DNA of 64,000 nt from Ehretia macrophylla (lineage: Eukaryota > Streptophyta > Magnoliopsida > Boraginales > Ehretiaceae). Location of the stretch: positions 39,670,851-39,734,850 of the forward strand of contig CM075782.1 of NCBI GenBank assembly GCA_037974665.1, in the 5' to 3' direction. The notes beneath the pieces were generated by a model, which was given only the letters and a program-made list of their open reading frames with translations, was not told where the DNA came from and searched no databases. A program made the position numbers and the translations under genes. Of this stretch, positions 12,148-24,151 are shown one piece after another; position 1 is the first letter of the stretch, and every line of letters starts with the position of its first letter.

Positions 12148-13216
12148 GGGGGTGTTTGGTTCGCGGAATCATATAGGATTCCCAGGAATGTGAAGTTTGG
12201 AATATTTTATTCTCATGTTTGGTTCACGGAATAAAAAAAATATTCCCGGGAATATCACATTCCTAGGAATGTAATATTCCCATGATTTACTCAATTTCTA
12301 TTCTTATGTAAGGGGGTGAGAATCTTACATTCTCAAGTAGTGGGAATGTTTTGGAGAAAGCAAAAGACAGAAATATTCATCTTAAAAAATGCAAAATTAA
12401 AATAAATAACATAACAAAATTCAAAAAATAAATTAAAAAGTAAAACAAAAAAATTAAAAAATGAAATAAAATAAAATAAATAATAAAATAAAAATAAGAT
12501 AAAATAAAATAAAAATATAAAAAATAAAATGAAATAAAATAAAATAAAAATAAGATAAAATATAAAAATAAAATAAAAATAAAATAAAATAAAAATAAAA
12601 ATAAGATAAAAATAAATAATGAAAAAAAAAAAAAATAAAATAAATTAAATTATAAAATTTTAAAAAAAAATTAAAAATTAAAAATAAATAATAAAAATTA
12701 AATTAGTAATTAAAATGAGATATAATAAAAAAATAATAAGAATAAAATAAAATAAAAGTAAAAAATTAAAATATTTAGAAAAAATAAAATATTAAGCTAA
12801 ACTAACATTTTATAATTTAAATAAAAAAATAAATAACATAAAAATAAATTAAAAATAAAATAAATTAAGATGAAGTAAAAAAAATAAAATAAATTAATAA
12901 GAATAAAAGTAAATAAAATAAAATATTTAGAAAATAATAAAATAAAAATTAAATTAAAATAAATTAAATTAAAATTATTAGTTTTTTTTTTGAGTTAAGG
13001 ACATTGTTGAGAAATTGCTCAAGATTTTTAGAAATATTGAGTCTAACCAAACATAACAAAAAAATATTCATAAGAATTTGATAAAATATTCTTAGGAATA
13101 TTTTTGACGTACCAAACAATTTTAATCACATTCTCAGAAATATAATTCTTGGGAATGTCATTCTCAAAAATATTATTCCTAAAAATAAAAAATAAATTCA
13201 TGAACCAAACATCCCA
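12148..13216. mobile_element. Harbinger-like MITE with an A/T-only interior (1069 bp)
   Basis: The left end GGGGGTGTTTGGTTC and the inverted right end TGGGATGTTTGGTTC are flanked by TTA at 12145-12147 and 13217-13219. Sub-terminal GGGAATGT/ATTCC motifs recur on both sides. The interior, about 12360-12990, is almost pure AAAAT/AAATA low-complexity sequence. It resembles the element at 24152-25272 in design but differs in end sequence. Confidence 0.62.
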
Positions 13217-13393
13217 TTAGTATAATTTTCACGTCATACATATAAGCAACACTAATAAGACCATGTAAATCAACACCGTAACATATAGGAATAAGGCCTC
13301 CATACACGAGCACTAATTCCTCTTTTCTTAGTTAGAGGAATGAAAGCATCTCTATGTCCAGAATATACTTTATGTATCTGTTTTGTAAGCTAA

Positions 13394-13729
13394 GGATGTC
13401 TTCAATGGGAACTACTATTTACAAAAATTTATTATTTTTGACTATTCTTAAAGACTTAGGTGTCTAAAAATCATTATTAATAATTTAAATATACATGAGG
13501 TCTATCACTTTTGTCAACTTTTATATTAAAACAGAGACTCAATCACTTTTTAAATCTCTAAATTTAGAGTAAAAAAAATAAATTGAGTTTCTATTTTAAT
13601 TCAAATCTTTAAAAAGTAGTAAGCCTTATGTATATTTAAATTATTAATAATGATTTTTAGAGACATGAGTCTCTAAAAATAACCAAAAATACTAAATTTT
13701 TATGAATAATGTATGTCATTGAAGATACC
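13394..13729. mobile_element. Foldback Tourist-like MITE (336 bp)
   Basis: GGATGTCTTCAATGG at the left pairs with the inverted right end GGGTATCTTCAATG. TAA flanks both sides (13391-13393, 13730-13732). The arms are complementary over most of their length, for example ATCATTATTAATAATTTAAA against its complement near 13630-13660, so the whole element can fold into a hairpin. Confidence 0.78.
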
Positions 13730-13732
13730 CTA

Positions 13733-14229
13733 ATGCGGTGCAATTAACTCAACAACAAGATAAATATAATAATTAAAAATCACCTTTTCTTAGTGTGAAA
13801 AAGGCTTCAAAGATAAAAAGAAAATATGTGCAATTTCAACTTTTTTCATGTTTTAACTCAGACGAACGCGTACAAAGACATTTAACAACTAATCACCAAA
13901 CCCAAATTTTAAAAATATAAGTGCAACAATTAGCAAGTAGCTGTCCTTGTTAGCGTAGTTTTATTGTATTTTTGTTGGTCAATAGCCGTATAATTAGTCA
14001 AACCAGGTTTATTTTCACGCGTTTGAGTTTTTAATTAAACCCGTAAAAATCCACTTGATCTTATCAAAAGAAAACAAGTTGACCCATTAGTCAATTCAAA
14101 AACCATCCAATCATATCCTACCGAAATGTATCGACACCACAAATGTGACAATGGAGCTCACGCGAGAGTTTAACGTTAATAATATCACAACGTTATAATA
14201 TTCTGAGTAGCAATTAATAGTTATGAAAT
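13733..14229. other. Intergenic DNA, nothing recognised
   Basis: AT-rich sequence without a convincing gene, RNA or transposon end. Confidence 0.5.
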
Positions 14230-14237
14230 ATTATGAT

Positions 14238-14727
14238 CAGGGACGGATTTAAAAATTTAATATTGGAGGACTGAATTTTTTTTTATTATTATTATTATTT
14301 TTTTAAATCATTTTTTTTGTGCAGTATTTTTTGACTTGTAAAAAACGCGCCAAAAAAAAATATTTTTCTATTAACAATTATGCATAAAATTAACTTACCA
14401 TAAAAAATAAGTAAATTAAACATTATACAATATTTTTCATGTTCTACTATTTTATCTATGTGTGTGTATGCTTTAAAAATTAAAATTGAGGAAAAAGGAC
14501 TCTGCATTTGCACCATGAAAGAGAGAAAGAGGATTGTAGCTTGTAAGAAGGGTGGGAGAGAATTGTTATCAGGGAAGGAATTGAGGAAAAAGGGGAAAGA
14601 GGAAAAAGGGAAAAGGTGACAAATACGGAAAAAGGGAAAACATAAAGGAGAATGAGGAAAAGGGGGTCAGGGAAAAGGTAAAGGTGAAAGAGAAAGATTG
14701 AAAAAGGGAGTTGGGGGAGTGGAAAAG

Positions 14728-14758
<31 letters not shown>

Positions 14759-14944
14759 GATAAAGAGAAAGAAATGGTGGGTGGGTTGGTGGCGGTTATT
14801 GTGCGTGTGATGTGTCAATTATATTAGAAGGAACAATCATTATGTGGAGATGTTGGGGCGAAAAAGATACATAGGCTAAAAAAGAAAAAAGAAAAATATT
14901 GGGGGGCTGGGGCCCTCGCCTGTTCCCGGGTGGATCCGCCCATG
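14238..14944. mobile_element. Non-autonomous hAT element (707 bp)
   Basis: The ends CAGGGACGGATTTA and (inverted right) CATGGGCGGATCCA are typical of plant hAT elements. They are flanked by a perfect 8 bp duplication ATTATGAT at 14230-14237 and 14945-14952. The interior holds a purine-rich block (14515-14720, GAGGAAAAAGGGGAAAG-like) and a (TA)n run at about 14731-14758. The long minus-strand ORF over the purine block is an artefact of composition. Confidence 0.85.
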
Positions 14945-14952
14945 ATTATGAT

Positions 14953-15342
14953 ATCATGTGATAATATTATGAGTAACTTTTAACAATTGTGAATTATTGA
15001 TGTAGAAACTGTAAATTAAATTGGACGATTCACAATTATCTTTTTTTTATTCTAAGGGAAGCTTAAGTTAATCTTTTTCTTATTTAAAAAATGTCTAAAC
15101 TGTATAATACATATTAAATAATGATACTTACAAAAATTTATCTCGATATCTCTTGTACTGACAACAAGAGATGTAACTAGACCAAAGCCACTTAAACCAA
15201 TTTTACATTACAAAAATGTCCTTACCCAGAGAATTAATCTTGAAACAATTCACAATTATTGAATTTGCTCATAAAATTATACAGTATTACAAAAGGATGC
15301 TTACCTCACGATGGCATGCTCTTGTCGCGATATTCTTTGCAA
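14953..15342. other. Intergenic DNA, nothing recognised
   Basis: No gene, RNA or transposon end was seen. Confidence 0.5.
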
Positions 15343-15351
15343 AATAAAAAA

Positions 15352-15746
15352 GAAAAAATGGCATAAACATTCTCTATTATTTTTTAAAATTTTTATTTTT
15401 TTATATTATTTAAAATTAGTCAATTTAGTTCTATTATTTTTTAAACATTTTAAATTTTTTTATATTATTTAAAATTAACCAATTTAGTTGTATTATTTTT
15501 TAAATTTTTTAAATTCGTCCATATTATTTAAAATTACCTAGTTTAGTCTATTTATTTTAAAAATAATTTCAATTTAATCACAATTTTTTTAAAAAATAGT
15601 GAGAACTAATTTAAATTTTATATAAAAATAATAGAGATTAAATTAATTTTAAAAAAAATAAAAGAGATTAAATTAATTAATTTTAAATATAAAAATAAAA
15701 TTAAAATTTTGAGAAAATAATAGAAACTATTTGCGTAATTTTTCCG
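15352..15746. mobile_element. Mutator-like foldback MITE (395 bp) upstream of CHIP
   Basis: The arms begin GAAAAAATGGCATAAACATT and (inverted right) CGGAAAAATTACGCAAAT. Both continue with CTATTATTTT-type blocks that are complementary across the element. A 9 bp repeat AATAAAAAA lies at 15343-15351 and 15747-15755; its low complexity weakens it as proof. The element ends about 250 bp upstream of the CHIP start codon. Confidence 0.55.
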
Positions 15747-15876
15747 AATAAAAAAAAAGAAATCGAAACTGAAAGTTTACGGGAAACACACCATTTCACA
15801 TCGCAGCAGTCTTTCATTTTCTCAACACCACCCCCTGAATTTTCCTTCGTACGTGTAACCGCTGTACATCTCCACC

Positions 15877-15883
15877 TATAAAG
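15877..15883 (+). promoter_or_regulatory. Probable TATA box of CHIP
   Basis: TATAAAG stands in CACCTATAAAGGGC about 115 bp before the ATG. That would put the transcription start near 15910 and leave a 5' leader of about 85 nt, rich in AG and poly-A just before the start codon. Confidence 0.5.
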
Positions 15884-15996
15884 GGCTTTCGGCTTGGGAC
15901 TTATTGTACCTGTAGCTGTACAATTTGTACGATTCCTTTTGACATTTTCTAGGGTTTGAAATTGAATTACAAAAAAAGAAAAAGAAAAAGAAAAAA

Positions 15997-18900
15997 ATGT
16001 CGCCGACGATGGCTGCCTCACCGGTGGCTAAACAAGCTGAGAAATTGAAGCAAGAAGGAAACATTTGCTTCCAGAAATTTCGGTTTGGTGCCGCCATCGA
16101 TGCCTATACTGAGGTATATACGTACACACACACACACACATATATATATAATACATATATAGATCAAAGGCAACCTGTTGCTCAAGATTTTCGCGATTCG
16201 CAGAGTCTGAGAAATGATCGACCAACTTTGGTTTTATTGTACGTAGTTTATCTGGGAAATTGGACCACTTGGGTCGATTATATGTAGTTTTACCTTGCAT
16301 TTTTCTTAAAGAAAAAAAATGCTGAATTACCTTGCACTTTTGCGAAAGATTGTTGTATTTACGACTCAGAACCTTCATCATTTGTGAACCCTTATCATTT
16401 GCTGTGTTCACGAGTTGAACCTGTATTTGTTGCACCAAGGCTCCCCTTCGTATAGATTTTATGTATATGTGTGTATGTATGTGTGGGTTTGTGTGTGTTG
16501 GTTTTTCAGTTCTTTCTTTAAGTATGTAAATATTTTTCTAAAATTATTTTTTGGTGAAATGTTTAGGCAATTACGTTGTGCCCTAATGTTCCGGTATATT
16601 GGACAAATCGCGCTTTGTGCCATCGGAAGCGGAAGTATGTATGAGCGAATCTTCCTTGAGTTTGATAATTATTGATTAATTGGTGCTTTCATTTGTGATT
16701 TTGTAATTGTGCCTTGATGTTATTTTTTGGTGTTTTATTATTTGGTAATGTTCGTGTAGTGAGTGGACGCGAGTGGAAGAGGATTGTAGGAGAGCTATTC
16801 AGCTTGACCACAATTCCGTTAAGGTTTGGGCTTGTTAACATTTTCAGCTAAACCTTGATTTTTATTTTTATTTTTATTTTTATTTTTCTGGCTTGTGTAT
16901 GTTTTCAAATTTTGGGGTTTTCCCTTTTGTAGTTTCATTTTGTTATTGAAGAAATTCTGAAATGCCATGCTATTCTTGGATATGGCTGCAAATGTCTAAC
17001 TTTATCTCTGAACTTACTTTGCATATCGAGAGTATTGTGGTGTCTGTTGAGTTAGATTATTCAATTGTGTTTGATTTGTAACTTGTGACTTTTTGATTTT
17101 GAACATTCACGGAGTTTTGGCAACACGGATCAGTGCAGTATGTAAAGTATCTGTAGGGTATCTTTCATTTTTCGTTATTTATTACGTTCTATGGTGAATT
17201 CAGTCCATGAGGAGAAAAAAATTTCACCAGTATTGCCTTTTGGCAACCGAAGATATAATAAATGAATTACAGATTACTTTAAATTACTGGAAAAGATGGA
17301 ATCTTTTGGTAGAATAAATTTCGTAAGCACCTTAAATCTTTTCCAAATGGCCTCTTGTTCCACACTTGCACCTTCAGTTATGGTCAATGGCATGAAGTTA
17401 ATAAATTTTGAAACAATGGGGGCATCTTCGATCGTGGAGATCATTTGTTACTTTCATATTCTAGAGATGAACGGTGGTAGGGGGACTGGGTTTATGAAAT
17501 GAGGTTTTCAGAATAGGGAAGAGTTTTAGATTACGTTGAGAACTACAAATCAATCAACCATCTTGGCTCGAAATCAAGGCTCTTTACTTATCTAAGTTTC
17601 AAAATTTTACTATTACCTTGTAATTCTCTGGGGTTAATTTCCAGAATAATGGTTTTGGACTTCTGGACATGCCTTCATTGCTTTTTATAAAGTTTTTATC
17701 TACCAACAAAACTAGATTCAATTTGTTGGAGTTGTTGTGAGATGCAAGCGAGAGTTACAACGGGAAAACTTTTTTTTGACCTGATGGCCATTTTACTGCT
17801 GAATTTTTTACTAGTGATAAAGTTCAAAATTGGTTTGTTAGATGGTTTTGTTATATACCATTTGAAGTAAGTATAAAGTTCAGCGGTGCATCCAGATCTT
17901 CAATCAATTTAGTGTTGTAAACTGAAGGAGTCAGGTTATGTGAATCATTCTGTTATTCTCGTGTCATTTGGAGGTCTTCAGAAAGCTACTTGTGATAATC
18001 CCTAACAAGTATCTCTAATTCTCTTGGTTGTTTATATAGAGAGCTAAAGACTTAAAGGACATGAAATTGATGTAGGCAGAAGATTTGAAGGAAGGAGAAA
18101 ATTAGAAAAGGAGAGAGAGACTGAAGGTGCGCTGAAAATGAAACAATAACTTAATTTATGCACTCAGGATATGTCCACACAACCAATTGAGTAACGTATG
18201 AGAGTGATTTTCATAAAGAAATGATAGTAAGTGTATGCCCTGCTTTAGTTATAAGCGAAGGCTTACTCGGTGCCTGTTTGCACATGTTAACTCTCCAGAA
18301 GAGAAAGCCCTTCTTTAAGAAATTATGAGATTGTTGGTGCTCCATAGTTTCATAACTTATGCTCCCATTTCCAGCTGACCTAGCGCGTCCTACTATTCAC
18401 TGCTTATGAAAAAATTAACCACCTAATAAAAGGTAATCATGGTGCCTCTTTCAAGCATTTGTTGTATAGTCAGTAACAATGATTTAGGGGTAGTATAGGT
18501 CCTTGAAGATGCTTTATATATGCTGTACTTTTAATTGCATGTGGGTGACATTGCTCATGGTACATTGTACTCCTGAAAATAATCGGTGACGATTTTATTG
18601 AGAGACATTGGATTAAGTCAAAGGAAGAGTCTTTTCCTCCCTTTTTGATTAATAGGAGAATCAATGAATCATAAAGGATACTTTCTCCTTTTAACACCTG
18701 CAGCAGGATGCTTTTGGACTGTGGTCAATGCTGCAAATTGGTGTAAAGTTTCCCATCTAATTTTATGTCAAAGAGTAGCATGATCATGTACTTATCTGCT
18801 ATACGTGTGTTGCAGTTCTTCTGTCTCTGCATGTTGTCTCATTTGATATCCCTTTTTTTCCCATATTTTCCCTTTGCTGCAAGCTTATATGTTCTTGTGC

Positions 18901-21198
18901 AGAAATGGAAACGTGTGTTGCAGTTCTTCTGTCTCTGCATGTTGTCTCATTTGAGAAATGGATCCTCTTTTTATTTTATTTTATTTTTTTTAAAAGAATT
19001 TCTGTATGTTAGTCTCTGTTAATTGTGTATAGAGGATACCTCACATTCATGCTCATATGAAACACTTGTCGAGGAGTTTAGTCTTTTTACTAATAGGTTT
19101 TTCTGTAATTCTCGTTTTTATACCTCACATTCATGCTCATATGAAACACTTGTCGAGGAGTTTAGCCTTTTTACTAATAGGTTTTTCTGTATAACTCTCG
19201 TTTCTTGAACTTCTATGTTCCTTGTCTTGCGTGCTGTGTGGAACATTCATCCTTTCTAATGCCTTAAGCCCCCAAGTTAGCTATTAGCTATTTTGTATAT
19301 CTGTATACTTGTACTCTGTTTTCACGGATACCATTCAAACAAGGATGCTTTATGATGTCACAGGGCCACTATATGCTAGGTCTTGCATTATTACAGCGAC
19401 AAGAGTACGCTGAAGGAGTCAGAGAATTGGAAAAGGTATGAAGCTTTCTTTCCTTCAGCTTGTTTGAGCAGTATTTTCTAGTTTAGTCCCATATAATCTC
19501 TTCTTATCAATGGGGAATTGTCACCTTACAACTATAAGCATAATGTATTTACATGCAATTATGTAACATGTGGACATGCACTATACTGTTAAATGGACTG
19601 CAAATTAATTGACTAATGTTTCATTACTTCTCTGCTTATGTGAACTCTCTATCCAGTACTGAAAGCAATGGACTTTAGTAGAGTTATGGAGTTGTACAGA
19701 TAATTGACTGAAGCATGGAATGTGCTTGGATCATTGCCATTAAGTGCTTTCCTATGGCAGTTGATGACATATTTCAGTGTGTTGTCCTAAAGCAAGTCCT
19801 ATTTGAATGTTGTCCTAGTGCAATATCGGAATAATCCAATAGATGATATTTCTATGCTTAAGTATTTCAAGCGGCTCATATCTTATATATGGATGTAAGA
19901 TATCTAAGTGTGTCATATCTTAGATTTGGATGTAAGACATCTAATTCATGTCGATATCGTTTTGTGTGGATTGTTTGATGGGTGTGTGGTGAATGTCAAG
20001 ATCAAGAACTAACTCTTGGTTTGTTTGGTTGCCTGCTTGTTGGTGTTACCCTATACATTGGTCAACAGAAGATCGGAGATAGTTTATGAAGATCTTGGTT
20101 GTCCAATTAATACGTTGGCTTCTTCTTTGTGGTTGCATTGTAATACTGAAGAGGCTTCTAAAATATACCATTGAGAATGTTTTATGGACAATGATCGCAT
20201 TTATAATTTCATTCAAGAAATTTGGCAAGTGCATGTTTATGTTAAGAAAATTACGGTTCCTTGCGCGAATGAGCTTATGAAAAATGTGGAAGATAAAGTT
20301 TATTCCTGTCAAGGCATGTCTAGCATGTTTTCCCAGCATTATAATTGTGTACTTTATTGAACTTTTCTACAGGCATTGGATCTTGGAAGAGGCGCCCACC
20401 CTAAGAGTTACATGGTGGAGGAAATCTGGCAGGAGCTTGGGAAAGCAAAATACTTGGTGTGGGAGTATGAATCTTCTAAACGTTCTTGGGAGCTTCAAAA
20501 CCTGAAGTAAGTGTATTGTACATTCTATGATGCCTTTCAGTCTTCTTTGTTCAATTGTCTTTTCGCTTCTAGCGGTTATTACCTTCTTTAACTTCTTCGT
20601 GGCCTTTTTCTCCATGCATCCCAGGGAAGCTTGTGAGTTGGCTCTTAAGGAGAAACATTTACTTGATAATTCTCAGATGGAAGGCTTTCTAGATGAAAAG
20701 GCTAAATCCAATTCAGAACAACTAGAAGCTTTAGGCAGGGTGTTCAACAGAGCTGCGGAAGATGATATACCAACGGAGGTCAGAACTTGTGGACTCCCGT
20801 CCTTTTAGGCTATTCCATCGTTTTCAAGTGTCATTTTTTATGTGGCATTGATGTTTTTTCAGGTGCCCGATTACTTATGTTGTAAAATTACTCTGGATAT
20901 TTTCCGTGATCCTGTCATTACTCCTTGTGGGGTTACATATGAGAGGTCGGTTATCCTCCACCATTTGCAGAAGGTAAAATTTTTTTTTTTTTTTTTTTCT
21001 GCTGGGCCTAATCACATTTTAAAGATTTTATGAGTGCCATTTGTATTGATCCTCGTCTTTGCAACAACTTAGGTGGGGAAGTTTGATCCCATCACGCGTG
21101 AACCCCTTTTTCCGTCTCAATTGGTGTCTAATTTGGCCATAAAGGAAGCAGTGCACTCTTTCCTGGATAAGCATGGTTGGGCTTACAAGACGGACTGA
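15997..21198 (+). CDS. CHIP: CHIP-type E3 ubiquitin ligase (TPR co-chaperone with U-box), eight coding exons
   Basis: Exons: 15997-16113, 16567-16634, 16760-16823, 19364-19435, 20373-20506, 20625-20778, 20863-20973, 21073-21198. All introns are GT..AG, phases join without a break, and the product is 281 residues (Arabidopsis CHIP is 278). Residues about 11-112 form three TPR repeats that hold the C-terminal EEVD of Hsp70/Hsp90; clamp residues K18, N22, N53 and K83 are present. A charged helical linker follows to about 200. The U-box is about 204-277 (VPDYLCCKITLDIFRDPVIT, GVTYER, VGKFDPITRE) and recruits an E2 enzyme. CHIP ubiquitinates chaperone-bound misfolded proteins in the cytosol. The start is the first ATG after an A-rich leader; an in-frame ATG at codon 5 is an alternative. 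Position 84 is Gly where relatives have Ala, at the exon 4 border. Confidence 0.95.
16114..16566 (+). other. CHIP intron 1
   Basis: The intron runs from GTATAT to TTTAG. It contains a (CA)n/(TA)n microsatellite at about 16124-16152 close to the donor and a GT-rich stretch near 16460-16500. The open frames that cross it are spurious. Confidence 0.85.
16824..19363 (+). other. CHIP intron 3 (2540 bp) with two tandem duplications
   Basis: This is the longest CHIP intron. A (TTTTA)n run lies at 16858-16887. Two local duplications occur: a 44 bp identical segment at 18803-18846 and 18911-18954 (period 108), and an 84 bp unit repeated at 19037-19120 and 19121-about 19204. No other gene was recognised inside. 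Confidence 0.8.
19436..20372 (+). other. CHIP intron 4
   Basis: Donor GTATGA follows exon 4 and the acceptor TTCTACAG precedes exon 5. Nothing recognisable lies inside; the overlapping ORFs on both strands at 20046-20339 show no family motif. Near 19830-19940 a phrase (CATATCTTA followed by ATGGATGTAAGA) is repeated twice within 60 bp. Confidence 0.8.
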
Positions 21199-21663
21199 AA
21201 AGCATCTTGTTCGTGAATTACAGAATTGATCATGACTTTTGGATGTGGTGTACATGAGTGTAACCCATCAATCTTTTGTGCGAGAGACCTGCTTGGAACA
21301 TCTATCTTTTGTGTGAGATCACCTTGGAAGCATGCATCTTTTATGCATCGATAATTAATCCTGGTTCAACTGGACCGGAAAAGGGAAAACGATCAATCAC
21401 GCTATGTATGTGATTCTCATAACTGTACAGTATAAATATGTTACCATTGAATGGGTGAGATGCTTTTGTCTTCTTGAAATGTACAGTAATTATACAGGAT
21501 TGTATGGTGACATTGTGGAGCAGTGATCAGTTTGTTGCAATATATTGACATTAGACATGATCTCTTTAAAGAACATCAGTTGTGATTTTCATGTGTTTTT
21601 TATGTAATTTTGAGAAGTCATTGCCAATGTTGGCACATAGACTACTCAGTTTTTCTCTCTTTC
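21199..21663 (+). other. CHIP 3' UTR and downstream flank
   Basis: The region contains a repeated phrase (ATCTTTTGTGTGAGA and variants, followed by CCTGG or GCTTGG) at 21271-21330. No clear AATAAA near an obvious end could be fixed, so the 3' end is left open. Confidence 0.45.
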
Positions 21664-21862
21664 TTCCTCCTCCCCCCTCCCTTCATAACCCAACCCCCCG
21701 CTATTGTCCCCACCTACCCTTATCCCTTGGGATTTGAATTTTGGCTGTCTACAGGCTAGGGGAGGTTCTTCCTCCTGCCATTGCCCCCTACCGACCCTTA
21801 CCTTTTGGGATTTGAACCTTGGCCGTCTACAGGATAAGGGGTACGCTAGTAACTGGGCTATA
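21664..21862 (-). mobile_element. tRNA-related SINE-like sequence
   Basis: On the minus strand, TAGCCCAGTTACTAGCG resembles a Pol III A box. About 35 nt further, CAAGGTTCAAATCCC resembles a B box. The B-box part is duplicated (TTGGGATTTGAA with GTCTACAGG at 21736-21766 and 21806-21832 on the plus strand). The tail and target duplication are not clear. Confidence 0.5.
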
Positions 21863-22686
21863 TCTAGAATCCTGTAGACAGCTCAGTTAAGGTTTGCTCT
21901 TATCTTCAGGTCCTCGACCCTTCCGAATTGCACCCTCTTCTTTTTCTGTTTTTGGGGAGATTTTCCTCGTCTTTTTGGGGGTTGGGTTGCTTATTTCTTC
22001 TTTAGATCCTGACAGCTAAAACATTGCTAGGAATAGAGGAATATTTAGTGGCTAGTGTAAGACATGAATGCTTCCCTAGAAGGGGATAAGAAGATGAGTG
22101 GCAAGTTGGCTTCTATGCCTGATAATAATGTTATAATGTTTTGAGGGTGATTAACTGTATTGAAATAATGATGCAAATAGGATGATGTTGTACAATGATC
22201 TGGATTATTTGATCATAATTGTTTCGTCGTTTTGCAATCCGCTAATAAAAGAACCAGTTTTGTAAGTGGATGACCACATCGTTTACCGAGAACTTCAATA
22301 TGATAATTATTTCGTCGGTTCCTTTGGTGTTTTGAAAGAAGAATCATCCCTATCGTTGGATATAATTGGTTTCTTCAGTTTCTCTTCATCTAGTAAATCT
22401 TGAATATCTTTCATCGTTATGTCTCAATATGTAGTATCTTCATCATCGCTAGCATGTTAAGTTCTAGTTATGCTGTTTAGATTATTTCATTATTGCTGCA
22501 TATTTTATACAACTGACGGTGAACTATGCATGTTGTTATGTTTAAAATCATGTGGACAATTTATCGTCATTTCGTATTATTAGGTATCCAAATCTATCTT
22601 TGCAAGTCTAATTTTGTAAAGCATGATGCCACTTGAATATATTTATATATGTATGTTATAGTTCTTTAACAAAAGGTGTAATGTAC
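21863..22686. other. Intergenic DNA between CHIP and tRNA-Leu
   Basis: No gene was recognised. A TATATTTATATATG stretch at about 22636-22652 lies 35-50 bp upstream of the tRNA, and CAA motifs are nearby. Such A/T-rich and CAA signals are common ahead of plant tRNA genes. Confidence 0.5.
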
Positions 22687-22726
22687 GTTGAGATGGCCGA
22701 GTTGGTCTAAGGCGCCAGATTAAGGT

Positions 22727-22759
<33 letters not shown>

Positions 22760-22767
22760 TCTCAACA
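22687..22767 (+). tRNA. tRNA-Leu (anticodon AAG)
   Basis: The acceptor stem GTTGAGA pairs with TCTCAAC and A at 22767 is the discriminator base. The A box reads TGGCCGAGTTGGTCTAAGG. The anticodon stem CCAGA/TCTGG encloses TTAAGGT, giving anticodon AAG. The long variable arm (GTCCGAAAGGGC) is that of a class II tRNA. The B box is GGTTCAAATCC. There is no intron, and no CCA is encoded. The T run at 22775-22779 is a Pol III terminator. Confidence 0.95.
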
Positions 22768-22774
22768 AAATCAC

Positions 22775-22779
22775 TTTTT
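22775..22779 (+). terminator. Pol III terminator of tRNA-Leu
   Basis: TTTTT begins 8 bp after the discriminator base, the normal distance for a Pol III stop. Confidence 0.75.
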
Positions 22780-22934
22780 GTGCAACACACTTATATAATC
22801 ACGTCAATTATGCAGCCTTTACCCATTGGTATGGGCAGAAAAGAAGAGATATAAACTTCAATATCTCAACTGTCTGTTTCTCTACTAAGCTAGCTATGTA
22901 GTCACACATGGTAGACTCCCATTTTCAACTTGAC

Positions 22935-23100
22935 CAATTGGTTGCGGAAACAAATAGTATGAGTTTGGTTCGAATCTCATGATTTTGGTTCGAATCTCAT
23001 AAAAATAGGGGTAGAAAAATAAAAAAATGAGAAAATAAAAAAAAGAATGAGAAATGTTCGTGGTTCGAATTTTATAAATGTGGAGGCCAAAAAAAAAAAA
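22935..23100 (+). mobile_element. SINE-like sequence with B-box-like repeats
   Basis: TTGACCAATTGGTTGCGG resembles a degenerate A box. GTTTGGTTCGAATCTCAT resembles a B box and is immediately repeated (22973-22999). A third, weaker copy (GTGGTTCGAATTTTATAA) follows near 23061-23078, then an A run. A similar sequence, AAAGTTCGAATCTCATAA, occurs at 38793-38810. Confidence 0.4.
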
Positions 23101-23543
23101 TCAGAAGTGTTGTTGACCCTCGTGTCTTATTTTATGTCCCTTGACTTTTCTTTATTTTTCTTTTTCAGTGATGAAAAACTCTTTTTGAGAAGTCTTTGAT
23201 TCGAACAGTTCAAAATGTCAAGAATCATGAGGTAGCCTCAAAAAATGAGCTTAATGACTTATTTAAATTCAAAATGTGAGTTAATTTTTTTGATTATACC
23301 TAAATATTCTATCACCAGACTAATCATTTGTGGTTTCTTTCTTGACATGAAAGTTGTACACATTTGTAACTTTGCCCAACCTTGGCTATCATGAATTATA
23401 ATCTATTAATACTAGGCTGATAAAGAAAGACAAATGTTGTAAAAATTAAGAGTACTATTGGCTTGGCCTACTTCTATGTTTTACATTCAAGTCCAACAAT
23501 CCAATTTCACTCGTGTTCAAAATATTTGTCAAATTAAATGATA

Positions 23544-23790
23544 CTCCCTCTATCCAACTCTTTTTTTGTTATCAGTTGACACTTTTAATCAAAAGCTTAA
23601 CTTTTTGGTACAATATCAATTGATTATTTATCTATCTATTCATTTCTTTTTTACATCATCAAAATGTATGAAAAACACTACTTTATGGAAAGCTTGAATC
23701 AATAGTAAAAGAAAATTTAATGTAAAATAATGCTTGCAAACATATACTATTTAATTGAAAACGTTTGAGCAACGACAGATACTAACTGAG
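23544..23790. mobile_element. Degenerate Stowaway-like MITE
   Basis: The left end is TA followed by CTCCCTCTATCCAAC, close to the Stowaway consensus. The right end (ACAGATACTAACTGAG followed by TA) has decayed. Size, about 247 bp, and TA flanks fit the Tc1/mariner superfamily. Confidence 0.45.
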
Positions 23791-24151
23791 TAATGATTTG
23801 TCTATTTAATTTTTCGCAATCACATGAATGCTTTTAAAGGCTTCCATGATATAATGAGAGGAGAAAGAAAAAAAAAATATATATATATATACGTTATCTT
23901 TTCTTGACAAAAGAAAGAATCTCATTATGCCTTTGTTAGGGGTTTCATTCTTTGCATATCTAGTCTCAATAAAGAAGAAGGATGAGATTAAATAACTGAC
24001 AGCTTGTATAAATACGTTAAAATTTTCATATAGATTTGAATTGATTTAGTTTGATAGAGAAAGAATCTACTAGCTAGCCATGATTGTCAACATAATAGAT
24101 AACGAGTGAGTCCCACATACGTAAAACACTTCTAATCCACTTGTACAATAA

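Noticed and set aside
14480-14818. 112-codon minus ORF, hydrophobic
   Set aside because: It reads through a purine-rich block and a (TA)n run; composition alone explains the open frame.
16028-16438. 136-codon minus ORF
   Set aside because: It lies antisense to CHIP exon 1 and intron 1 and includes the CA/TA microsatellite; it is a shadow.
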